A stretch of 64,000 nucleotides of DNA from Lewinellaceae bacterium (lineage in GTDB: Bacteria > Bacteroidota > Bacteroidia > Chitinophagales > Saprospiraceae), in contig JACJYB010000006.1 in assembly GCA_020636355.1 (NCBI GenBank), positions 254,763 through 318,762 of the forward strand. Reading direction: 5' to 3'. This document shows, piece after piece, positions 28,425 through 35,974 of the stretch. A model generated the notes under the pieces. The model saw nothing but the letters and a program-made list of their open reading frames with translations, was not told the origin of the DNA and ran no database searches. Position 1 is the stretch's first letter. Every line of letters starts with the position of its first letter. The translations under genes were made by a program, and so were the position numbers.

Positions 28425-28868
28425 TTAATCCCATACAAACTTCCAGCTTCCATCCGATTGTCTACGCCAAACGGTGTGAAAATAGCCGTGAGATTCGATT
28501 TTCTGTCCAGCCGTATCCACAGCAGAAAAAGAATAGGGCCCATAGGTGTAACCAAGCTCTCCGCTGGCCGCAACATCCACAAAATCAGGGCTCCAGGTAA
28601 GGTGTACATCCGTCAAAGTCTGATCAGCATAATAAGCATCGATCGCCTCCTTTCCCCGGATCAATTGGTTTCCGCGCAACATCACGGCGCTGGAGTCGGC
28701 AAAATGTACAAAAGCTGTTCGTATGCCTTCCTCCGCGGCCAGATCATTAAATTCTTTTTCTGCCTGGCGAATCTCATTCTTACGCTCTTGTTGATCGATG
28801 GCCGCATCGGGATTACTGCATGAGACCAGAAATGAAAGCAGCAATATTCCCCAAAAAAGATTTTGCAT
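28425..28868 (-). CDS. NTF2-like (DUF4440/SnoaL-type) lipoprotein
   Basis: This 147-residue predicted lipoprotein has the signal sequence MQNLFWGILLLSFLVSC with the lipid-modified Cys at residue 17. The mature part has an NTF2-like cone fold pattern: EKEFNDLAAEEGIRTAFVHFADSSAVML, then DVHLTWSPDFVDVAASGELGYTYGPY and the ending RQSDGSWKFVWD. This matches the DUF4440 type. Such folds bind small ligands or steroids; the role here is unknown. It is divergent from the CHAT-STAND gene across a spacer of about 90 bp, so the two promoters overlap in this short interval. Confidence 0.85.
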   Translation of the reverse strand: MQNLFWGILLLSFLVSCSNPDAAIDQQERKNEIRQAEKEFNDLAAEEGIRTAFVHFADSSAVMLRGNQLIRGKEAIDAYYADQTLTDVHLTWSPDFVDVAASGELGYTYGPYSFSAVDTAGQKIESHGYFHTVWRRQSDGSWKFVWD

Positions 28869-28958
28869 TTTTTATTTCCAAAGGTATGTCACCCTAAGAC
28901 ACTCATTGAAAATTAGTGATAAAATGCATGAAAATAGGGTAACTTGGATTGTATGCTC

Positions 28959-31900
28959 ATGGCCTCATCAAATAAACCGGTTATCCTTGTTGCGTGTGCC
29001 AATGACCCAGAAAATCCCCTGATGTCCCTGTATAGTGAAGTGGCAGGTATACGGAAGCAGCTGAAAAACATTTGCGATGCGGGATTATGTGAACTGGTGA
29101 TCATCGAACCCGCTGATACCGAACAAGTATTGCATGCCTTTAAATCTCTGGGCCAACGAATTGCCATATTCCACTTTGCCGGTCATGCCAATAGCTATCA
29201 ATTGTTTCTTGAATCCATTTTAGGGGAAAAACAACCGGCTTACATATCCGGCCTGGCTTCTTTTCTTCAATTGCAATATGGCTTGCAGCTGGTTTTTTTG
29301 AATGCTTGTTCCACCAGTGGCCACGTACAGGATTTGATTGGATCCAATGTCAGTGCGGTGATCAGTACCTCCCAGGATATTGACGAAGGCCTGGCCACTT
29401 TTTTCAGCATTAATTTTTATCAGAGTCTGGGATTAGGCAAAGGCATTGAACAGTCGTTTCTGGAGTCAAGGTCAGCCGTAGCCATGAGGTACGGAAAGAT
29501 TGGAAAATCCTATTACAGAAATTTGGTTCACATCCCTGATTCCTTGCCCCTGGAACTTAACATTAGCCCAGGCTGTGAGGTAGTTAAAACCTGGAACATA
29601 CCCGAGGCGGCCGGAAACCCATTGTTCGGATTACCACCGTTACCGGCAAAACCCCTCCCCGAAAATCCATTTCGCTATTTTCAATGGTATACAGAGGAAG
29701 ATGCGAGTCTGTTTTTCGGCCGTTCCCGCGAAATCCGCCAGTTGTATGAACTGATGACTGGATCCGATGGAGCCAGGATCATTCATCTTTACGGGAAATC
29801 CGGAGTAGGAAAATCTTCCCTGCTGGCTGCCGGTTTGATCCCTAGAATGGTTGGTATGCACTCACTGTTGTATCTGCGGTGGGAAGAAGGAAATAATGGC
29901 CTTCATTCCCTCGCAGATTGCTGGAATTGTAATCCAGATCCTGAATCATTGTACCGCAATTGGCTTGCACAGGAGAAAATATCCAATAAACCGGTATCCC
30001 TGATCCTGGATCAGTTTGAAGGCGTGCTCAACAAAGTACCGGACCCAGTCCGCCAAACCGATCCATCCTCGAGTACGGATCAATTGCAACAATTCATCGA
30101 ATTCTTACAATTCATTCAAAGCCATCCGGAAAAAACACAGGGTAGGATCATACTATCCTACCGAAAGGAATTTCTGGCAGAATTGGAAGACCGTTTTTAC
30201 CGGTCGAAAATAGATTATGAAAAATTATTTCTGGATGATCTGCGCCGGGAGGGCATTTATGAAGCCATAACAGGTATAACCCGGATTCCCGCTTTGCAGC
30301 AAAAATACCAGCTTGTTGTCGAAGAAGGGCTTCCAGAAAAAATGGCATTTGATCTTCTCCGGCAATCTGAATCCCTGGTTACTCCCATTCTGCAGGTGGT
30401 CCTTTCGAAGCTGTGGTTTCAAGTCAAAGATCATCCTCCGACACGCAGGTTCACTCATCAGGAATACGACCACCTGGTGCAGGGAGGAATGTTACTTTCG
30501 GATTTCCTGGACGAAAAGATGGCCGAGATCGGGCAGACGGAAACAGTGGCGGTTCAATCTGGCCTCCTGCTTGACCTGCTTCGTTTTCATACTACTTCGA
30601 ATAACCGGGCAGCTAACCGGACTGAAAAGGAAATCCAGGAAAGGTACACACATGTAATTGACCAGGTTCAACGACTTTTACAAGCATTGGCCAATGCTTA
30701 CCTCTTGTCCAAATCACAGGAAGACGAGGAAACGACCTACCGACTGGCACATGATGTACTCGCTCCGATTATCCGACAAAAATTCGATCGGTCTGAGCTT
30801 CCCGGGCAGCGTGCCAGAAACATCCTGGATCACCGTTTGAATGCCTGGAAAAAAACCGATGGGAATAATGTGATGACACCCAAGGAAGTCCATGTGGTCC
30901 AATCCGGTCTCACTGGTACAGGCATGCTTAACGAGGCTGAGAGCAGATTTTTGAATACCAGCAAGCGCATCACAAACCGTCAAAGATTGATCCGGCGTAT
31001 ACTAGCCGGAACCGGCATAATGCTTCTGGGAATTTTGACCTGGTCTTTAATTATGAATGAACGGAACCGGCTTAAAGTTTTGCAGGCAGAAGCAATAAAT
31101 GCCAGACAAGAAGCGACGATTGCCCAACAATCCAGCGAGCTCATGCGGACCCAGATGAATAATTTATTGCTGCAAAATACAGCCGACAGCTTACAAAATG
31201 AATTCTCCCAGGTAGCCCTGGCCAACGCGGGGATTCAGGAATCTTATACCCAATTGAGCAAAGACAACCGATTTGTCAATTTGCAAGCGGAAATCATCGA
31301 ATTACTAGCCAATTATTCGGGCCAGGGATTCTCTGGCGCCCTTTACGTCGAAAAAGAACAAACCGCCCTGATTACACAAGGATTTGGGTTTGCACAAAAA
31401 TCTGCCAAAGTGCTTTATTCGGAGAGTACCGTTTTTGATGTTACCGGATTTGCCGAACAATTTACGGCGGCAGCCATTTTAAAACTGATTAATGAACGCA
31501 GGATCAGTCTTTCTGACCCACTACAACAATTCTTTCCCGACATTCCGGTATCAATGAATTCCATTACCATCCGGAATTTATTGACCAAATCCACCGGTTT
31601 ACCCGAATTATTTAAACGCCAGGATGAATTCAGGAAAATTTCCCAAAAGACATTCATTTCCCGCTTACTTAAAGCTGATCTAAGAGTCGGTGGAGAGGAC
31701 ATCAGCACCAGCCCGGATTATTCTATCCTGGCATTGATCGTGGAGTCGGTATCTGGTACTGCTTTTCCAAAGTTTATTAAAGATCAGGTGTTCCTTCCCG
31801 CCGGATTGCAGCAAAGTGGATTCCGTGGTTTGCGTACATGGCCCCAGAAGGAACTTGCGGAAGGTTATGGTAATCAAAAGAAGGGATACCAATTGCCCCA

Positions 31901-32219
31901 ATCCGACTGGCCGGAGGTGAGCTGGTCTGTCATGGGTTCCGGGGGAGTGCTTACTTCCCTCCAAGACATGATTCTTTGGAAAAATTACCTCATCAGGAAG
32001 GGGTTGCTGCAGGAGTGGTTGGATCTGGGACTGCTTTTCCGGGAGGCTGACCACTACTTTATTCAGGAGGTGGTGGGTGATTACGGGCAATATGCCGGTT
32101 TTATCTATCAGCCAAAGAGTGAATCTTTTGTGATCCTGATCAGCAATAGCTACCGTACAGATAAAGATCTTGTTCATCCTTTGATCCGGGAATTGGAACG
32201 CATTATTGCGCGCTATTGA
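28959..32219 (+). CDS. CHAT protease - STAND NTPase - membrane - pseudo beta-lactamase fusion protein
   Basis: This single polypeptide has 1086 residues. I chose ATG 28959; ATG 28953 and TTG 28944 are in frame upstream. The order is a CHAT peptidase at about 1-190 (His76 in FHFAGHAN, Cys117 in LVFLNACSTSG), a STAND NTPase from about 220 (Walker A GKSGVGKS 279-286, Walker B SLILDQFEGVL 347-357), and a winged helix with YRLAHDVLAPIIRQKF. Then come a basic stretch, a transmembrane helix near 680-700 (AGTGIMLLGILTWSLIM), a coiled coil near 705-790, and a class C beta-lactamase/PBP-like domain from about 790. In that domain the SxxK motif is GFAE (830-833) and the Tyr-x-Asn motif aligns to Ser-Thr-Ser (916-918), so it is presumably non-catalytic. 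The C-terminal half is predicted outside the cytoplasm. The metacaspase gene follows. Confidence 0.9.
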   Translation: MASSNKPVILVACANDPENPLMSLYSEVAGIRKQLKNICDAGLCELVIIEPADTEQVLHAFKSLGQRIAIFHFAGHANSYQLFLESILGEKQPAYISGLASFLQLQYGLQLVFLNACSTSGHVQDLIGSNVSAVISTSQDIDEGLATFFSINFYQSLGLGKGIEQSFLESRSAVAMRYGKIGKSYYRNLVHIPDSLPLELNISPGCEVVKTWNIPEAAGNPLFGLPPLPAKPLPENPFRYFQWYTEEDASLFFGRSREIRQLYELMTGSDGARIIHLYGKSGVGKSSLLAAGLIPRMVGMHSLLYLRWEEGNNGLHSLADCWNCNPDPESLYRNWLAQEKISNKPVSLILDQFEGVLNKVPDPVRQTDPSSSTDQLQQFIEFLQFIQSHPEKTQGRIILSYRKEFLAELEDRFYRSKIDYEKLFLDDLRREGIYEAITGITRIPALQQKYQLVVEEGLPEKMAFDLLRQSESLVTPILQVVLSKLWFQVKDHPPTRRFTHQEYDHLVQGGMLLSDFLDEKMAEIGQTETVAVQSGLLLDLLRFHTTSNNRAANRTEKEIQERYTHVIDQVQRLLQALANAYLLSKSQEDEETTYRLAHDVLAPIIRQKFDRSELPGQRARNILDHRLNAWKKTDGNNVMTPKEVHVVQSGLTGTGMLNEAESRFLNTSKRITNRQRLIRRILAGTGIMLLGILTWSLIMNERNRLKVLQAEAINARQEATIAQQSSELMRTQMNNLLLQNTADSLQNEFSQVALANAGIQESYTQLSKDNRFVNLQAEIIELLANYSGQGFSGALYVEKEQTALITQGFGFAQKSAKVLYSESTVFDVTGFAEQFTAAAILKLINERRISLSDPLQQFFPDIPVSMNSITIRNLLTKSTGLPELFKRQDEFRKISQKTFISRLLKADLRVGGEDISTSPDYSILALIVESVSGTAFPKFIKDQVFLPAGLQQSGFRGLRTWPQKELAEGYGNQKKGYQLPQSDWPEVSWSVMGSGGVLTSLQDMILWKNYLIRKGLLQEWLDLGLLFREADHYFIQEVVGDYGQYAGFIYQPKSESFVILISNSYRTDKDLVHPLIRELERIIARY

Positions 32220-32240
32220 TGAAATCTTTATTTTCGAAAA

Positions 32241-32246
32241 AAGGAG
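32241..32246 (+). promoter_or_regulatory. Strong Shine-Dalgarno site of the metacaspase gene
   Basis: AAGGAG lies 4 bp before the ATG at 32251 and 21 bp after the STAND stop codon. It favours the 32251 start over the frame's first ATG at 32206, which overlaps the upstream gene. Clear SD sites are not common in this window, so this one supports efficient translation of the metacaspase from a shared transcript. Confidence 0.7.
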
Positions 32247-32250
32247 TATC

Positions 32251-33087
32251 ATGATTAACCAAGGACTTTCCTTGCACATTGGGATCAATCAGGTAGATCC
32301 TGCTTGCTACGGCCAATGGGAAGGGAAATTGCAAGCCTGTGAATCGGATGCCAGGGCCATGGCCATGATCGCCAAAAGCCAGGGTTTGACGAATCAGCTT
32401 TTGCTGACCCAGGAAGCTACCCGGAATAACGTCCTGGATAAGATCCGGCAGGCTGCCGATCAATTGACTCCCGGTGATCTGTACTTCCTTTCTTATGCAG
32501 GTCATGGTGGTCAGGTTCCGGATACTTCAGGGGATGAGTCGGACGGGTTGGATGAGACCTGGTGCCTGTATGATGGTCAGTTGCTTGACGATGAATTAAC
32601 CATGGCTTTCTGCGACTTCAAAGAAGGTGTCAGGATACTTCTCATTTCCGACAGCTGCCACAGCGGTACCGTATCACGCCACAATATGGAAGCTCCGGAT
32701 GTGCCGGAAATAGGTCCTGACGGGATTGGTTTCCGTTGTATGTATCCCAAGGCGGCACTGACGACCTACCGGTCAAACCGAAAATTTTATGATCAGATCA
32801 AAACAGTGATCCCGAATCCTTTACCTGTACCGAAGGCATCGATCAAGTCGATAACCGCATGCCGCGACAATCAAAGTGCAGCCGATGGCAAGGCAAATGG
32901 ATTTTTCACTTCCAATTTATTAAAGGTCTGGGATAATGGTTCATTTTCAGGTGATTATGAAACATTTTTTGAAAAATTGGAACGGAAGATGAAGTGGAAA
33001 ACATTCTGGAATGGTAACAAACAAGAGCCGGTCTTTATCAAAGAAGAGCCGATGTTGGATACCTTCCGGGAGCCCTTCCGTATTTAG
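32251..33087 (+). CDS. Metacaspase-like (C14 family) protease
   Basis: This stand-alone caspase-fold protease has 278 residues. The fold opens with LSLHIGINQVDP, and the catalytic dyad is His85 in LSYAGHGGQ and Cys136 in ILLISDSCHSGT. An acidic loop DESDGLDETWCLYDG between them suggests the Arg/Lys-pocket typical of metacaspases rather than Asp specificity. There is no signal peptide or membrane segment, so it is cytoplasmic. It begins 31 bp downstream of the CHAT-STAND gene with its own strong ribosome-binding site and no terminator between, so it is most simply read as the second gene of the operon. It may be the executioner cleaved or activated by the CHAT protease. That relation is inferred from arrangement only. 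Confidence 0.92.
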   Translation: MINQGLSLHIGINQVDPACYGQWEGKLQACESDARAMAMIAKSQGLTNQLLLTQEATRNNVLDKIRQAADQLTPGDLYFLSYAGHGGQVPDTSGDESDGLDETWCLYDGQLLDDELTMAFCDFKEGVRILLISDSCHSGTVSRHNMEAPDVPEIGPDGIGFRCMYPKAALTTYRSNRKFYDQIKTVIPNPLPVPKASIKSITACRDNQSAADGKANGFFTSNLLKVWDNGSFSGDYETFFEKLERKMKWKTFWNGNKQEPVFIKEEPMLDTFREPFRI

Positions 33088-33096
33088 CAACCTTAC

Positions 33097-33774
33097 TTAA
33101 TAGAATTGAGGTAAAGCAGTTAACATCCTTGAAAGGTCTTCAATGACCAGGTCAGCCCCCGCAAGGAGCAATTCTTCGGTACTAAATGCTCCTGAATTCC
33201 TTCCGATGGTATAAATGCACCCGGCATTTTTGCCCTGAATCATATCGGTCGGCGTATCGCCAACTTTGATAACATCTTCCGTAGAGTCAACCGCACAAAG
33301 GTTCATCAAACGATAGATCATATCCGGGTATGGACGTCCGTGTTCAACCTCATCGCTGGTAATGGTGGCATCAATCAATCCCTCCGTGGACCACGGCATG
33401 CGTCTTAGGATGATATCCGCCAATTCCCGGTCAAATCCCGTATCCAATCCGATCTTTATTCCCAGATCCCTCAGGTTGCGAAATAGATGACTTGCTCCCG
33501 GCACTTCCCGGACCTTAGGGCTGTTCGCATAAAAGTCACTCATGTGTTTTTTGAAAGCGATGAATAACTGTTTTTCCAGGGCAAGGCTATCTTTTCCCAT
33601 CGCAGAAAGAATTTGGTGGATGCCAACCGGTTTGGGTACGGCAATGGCTTGACTGGCGATTTTGCGATCAATGTTCATTTCAAACTGTGCAAATGCACGG
33701 ATCATGGCATCATGTACGCTGAATGCATCATCCACCGTGGTGCCAGCCATGTCAAATACGACCAGGCGGATCAT
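33097..33774 (-). CDS. Phosphonatase-like HAD hydrolase, copy 1
   Basis: This HAD-superfamily hydrolase of 225 residues has the nucleophile motif VVFDMAGTTVDD, the motif III lysine region around GRPYPDMIY and the motif IV VGDTPTDMIQGK. The DMAGTT form and the cluster point to the phosphonatase-like group (TIGR03351 type), which is related to phosphonoacetaldehyde hydrolase. It is the last gene of a leftward cluster and overlaps the upstream homologue by 4 bp. It and the neighbour are clearly paralogous. The carbon-phosphorus substrate is not established, and a plain phosphatase is possible. Confidence 0.87.
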   Translation of the reverse strand: MIRLVVFDMAGTTVDDAFSVHDAMIRAFAQFEMNIDRKIASQAIAVPKPVGIHQILSAMGKDSLALEKQLFIAFKKHMSDFYANSPKVREVPGASHLFRNLRDLGIKIGLDTGFDRELADIILRRMPWSTEGLIDATITSDEVEHGRPYPDMIYRLMNLCAVDSTEDVIKVGDTPTDMIQGKNAGCIYTIGRNSGAFSTEELLLAGADLVIEDLSRMLTALPQFY

Positions 33775-34508
33775 GCGACAGGTGTATTTAGCAAGGGTAT
33801 CAAATCATCCAATCGGGCAAGCAACCGATCTGCCTCGTGGGCTTCCAGCTGCTGCGCCGTATGCGTCCCATTCGTCACGGCAAGATTCAGGAATACCCTG
33901 GCTCTCCGCCCGGACTCAATATCGGACGGGGTATCACCGATATTGACCACCTGTCCCGGATCTTTGATATGCAGTCGCTGCATGGTTTGGAATATCATGT
34001 CCGGAGCAGGCCTGCCGGCATCAACTTCATCACTGGCCAGGCTGGATTGGATCCAATAACCCGGTGGACCCAGGTGCTCCTCATCCAGCTTCTGGAACCA
34101 TCCCAGCCGTTTTAAAATGATGTCGGTTACCTGCCGATAAAATCCGGTGGTAAGGCCTACTGCGATCTGGTGGTCCTGTAAATATTGTAAAGTTTCCAGG
34201 CAGCCTTCGGTCGGGAATACCGGCTGAGTCATGTAATGATGTTCCAGCAACTCCTTGAATAAGTCATAGCTAGCCGCCACTTGAGTGAACCAAGCTTCAT
34301 TACGGCTCCCTAATTGACGTGCCCAAAAAGTCTCAAATACGTACCGTTTGGACCATCCCTGGACCGAACGTATCTCATCATCAGTCATTTGCAAACCACT
34401 CTGGTGTGCCGCCTGCGCAAAGCATGCCTCTACTTCATGAAGGTCCCGAACCGTAGTACCGGCCATGTCCATCACAACCAATCGAATCCGGTCTCTAATT
34501 AATTCCAT
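33771..34508 (-). CDS. Phosphonatase-like HAD hydrolase, copy 2
   Basis: This 245-residue paralogue of the adjacent hydrolase has the motifs VVMDMAGTTVRDLHEVEACF, VDAGRPAPDMIFQTMQRL and VNIGDTPSDIESGRRA. It overlaps both neighbours (10 bp with the FAD gene, 4 bp with copy 1), which implies translational coupling. Divergence between the two copies is high outside the motifs, so they may act on different phosphonates or on two steps of one pathway. This is an old tandem duplication rather than a recent one. Confidence 0.87.
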   Translation of the reverse strand: MELIRDRIRLVVMDMAGTTVRDLHEVEACFAQAAHQSGLQMTDDEIRSVQGWSKRYVFETFWARQLGSRNEAWFTQVAASYDLFKELLEHHYMTQPVFPTEGCLETLQYLQDHQIAVGLTTGFYRQVTDIILKRLGWFQKLDEEHLGPPGYWIQSSLASDEVDAGRPAPDMIFQTMQRLHIKDPGQVVNIGDTPSDIESGRRARVFLNLAVTNGTHTAQQLEAHEADRLLARLDDLIPLLNTPVA

Positions 34509-35671
34509 ATGCGCGCTAAAGTTTGTTCACTATATCCTGGACTGGCCGTCATCCCTTTGCCTCCGATGCCGGTGATGATGTGGATGCGATCATCCACTGT
34601 GGCCTCAAAAATATCCCCTTCGGTACATTGTGTATAGATGCCGTACCATTGCCGTTCAATGGTCCAGTCCGGTAAATGGATGATCTTCTGAGCCTCCGTG
34701 AGAATTGCTTGCTGAATTTGGTTATCGATTTGATAGTCCAATAAGTGACGCTCCGAAATGGGAGCGTATTCGTGCGAATCGCCAATGATTAATGAACCAT
34801 CGAGGGCTTGCTTGAACAAGATATGGATACCAAATTCTTTCAAAAGACTAGAATCTGCTTCCATGGATTTTACTGCCGCATAGGAGGGACACTCCTGGAA
34901 ACTTTCATACCTGCGGATGGTCAACCCGGAGAGAATGGATCCGGGCAGGTGGATATCCTGGAAGGAGCGTGTTTGCATCATGTGCAACTTACACATTTCC
35001 AAGGGTGCATCTGCAAAAAGCTGAGGAAACAGATAATTGAAGTCAGCCCCGTTACAAACGATGACCTGACTAGCCGCCCACCTGCTTCCGGTGATGTCTT
35101 CCGCCAATACCCGCTGTCCGGTGGACTCCAGATGCAGGACCGGGGTATTCGGCCGGTAAACCAGCCCGTATCTGGACTGTAGATGATGCAAGATCCGGTG
35201 AATTGCCAGGGTTGGCTCCAGCGTAATTTCTTCCGGGTAATACAGTCCGCCCAAGCAGTATTCATCTCTTAATGCCCCGAGATGGTGCATGCAATGCGTG
35301 GCTGTCCACAACTCACAGGAATAGCCCCGTTCCTGGTGCATGGAAGCCATCTCCTCCAGCAAAGTCATTTCATCTTCGTCGGAAGCCAGATAGATGCTTC
35401 CGTTTCGACGGGCGGAGATATCAAACTGTTGTTGGATGGACTGGTAAATCTCCAGACTCCTTCTACCCAGTGGCTGCCATTTGGCATTCATCCCTGAAGG
35501 AACTATCTGACCGAAATTACGTACCGTAGCACCCTGAGGCATCCCATCTTTCTCCAAGAGAGCAACCTTCAACCCTTTGCGCAGGGCGTGGTAGGCATGG
35601 AATGTACCCAATATACCACCCCCTACGACCAAAAGGTCACAATTTTGAACATTAGGTATCTGAAATGTCAT
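34499..35671 (-). CDS. FAD-dependent oxidoreductase of the phosphonate-associated type (DAO family)
   Basis: This 390-residue DAO/glycine-oxidase-like enzyme has an FAD-binding Rossmann motif near the start (LLVVGGGILGTFHAYHALRK) and the C-terminal GIGGKGMTASPGYSEQ region, which completes the FAD site. The family that co-occurs with phosphonatase-like HADs (TIGR03364) is proposed to oxidatively deaminate an aminophosphonate. I chose MTFQIPN at 35671 because it begins shortly before the FAD motif. It is the first gene of the leftward cluster with the two HAD genes. Aldehyde produced by this enzyme could be cleaved by a HAD partner; this is an inference from synteny. Confidence 0.87.
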   Translation of the reverse strand: MTFQIPNVQNCDLLVVGGGILGTFHAYHALRKGLKVALLEKDGMPQGATVRNFGQIVPSGMNAKWQPLGRRSLEIYQSIQQQFDISARRNGSIYLASDEDEMTLLEEMASMHQERGYSCELWTATHCMHHLGALRDEYCLGGLYYPEEITLEPTLAIHRILHHLQSRYGLVYRPNTPVLHLESTGQRVLAEDITGSRWAASQVIVCNGADFNYLFPQLFADAPLEMCKLHMMQTRSFQDIHLPGSILSGLTIRRYESFQECPSYAAVKSMEADSSLLKEFGIHILFKQALDGSLIIGDSHEYAPISERHLLDYQIDNQIQQAILTEAQKIIHLPDWTIERQWYGIYTQCTEGDIFEATVDDRIHIITGIGGKGMTASPGYSEQTLARIWN

Positions 35672-35697
35672 GAATCCGTTTCTATTCAATTATATAT

Positions 35698-35741
35698 CAA
35701 AAGGGAGAAGCCGCTTTACATATCCCATTGGCCTCTCCCTT
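35698..35741. other. Inverted repeat in the leader of the phosphonate cluster
   Basis: AAGGGAGA (35701-35708) pairs with TCTCCCTT (35734-35741) across a 25-nt loop. It lies just upstream of the FAD gene start, in the divergent spacer with the MFS transporter. There is no usable T-tract on either strand, so it is not a convincing terminator. It may form an mRNA leader structure or an operator-like site. Confidence 0.4.
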
Positions 35742-35974
35742 GCATTGCATCACAAGGATACTTCCGTAGCATCCTAAATGGATTGGATGAGCTGTATCCT
35801 GCCAGGGGCAAAGATGCATTCAACCCTGCATGCTGACGACGAAATCAACATTAAGAATTGTTTAATTCATTGTAAATCAACCGTTAACCCACGATGAATT
35901 TCTTGTGAATTCGCAGTTAACCGCTAGGAGGTCAGCCTATTAACCAGCACATTGCTGACTGAATGATTTAAAGA

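Noticed and set aside
31330..32216. Beta-lactamase-like domain as an antibiotic-resistance enzyme
   Set aside because: The SxxK and Tyr-x-Asn residues are missing and the domain is fused to a signalling NTPase, so hydrolysis of antibiotics is not supported.
31680..32288. A 202-codon open frame on the minus strand inside the pseudo beta-lactamase region
   Set aside because: It is antisense to conserved text and spans the end of the receptor and the start of the metacaspase, which makes it implausible.
35698..35741. Inverted repeat as a terminator
   Set aside because: There is no T-tract on either strand, and it lies in a divergent upstream region, so it is kept only as a possible leader structure.
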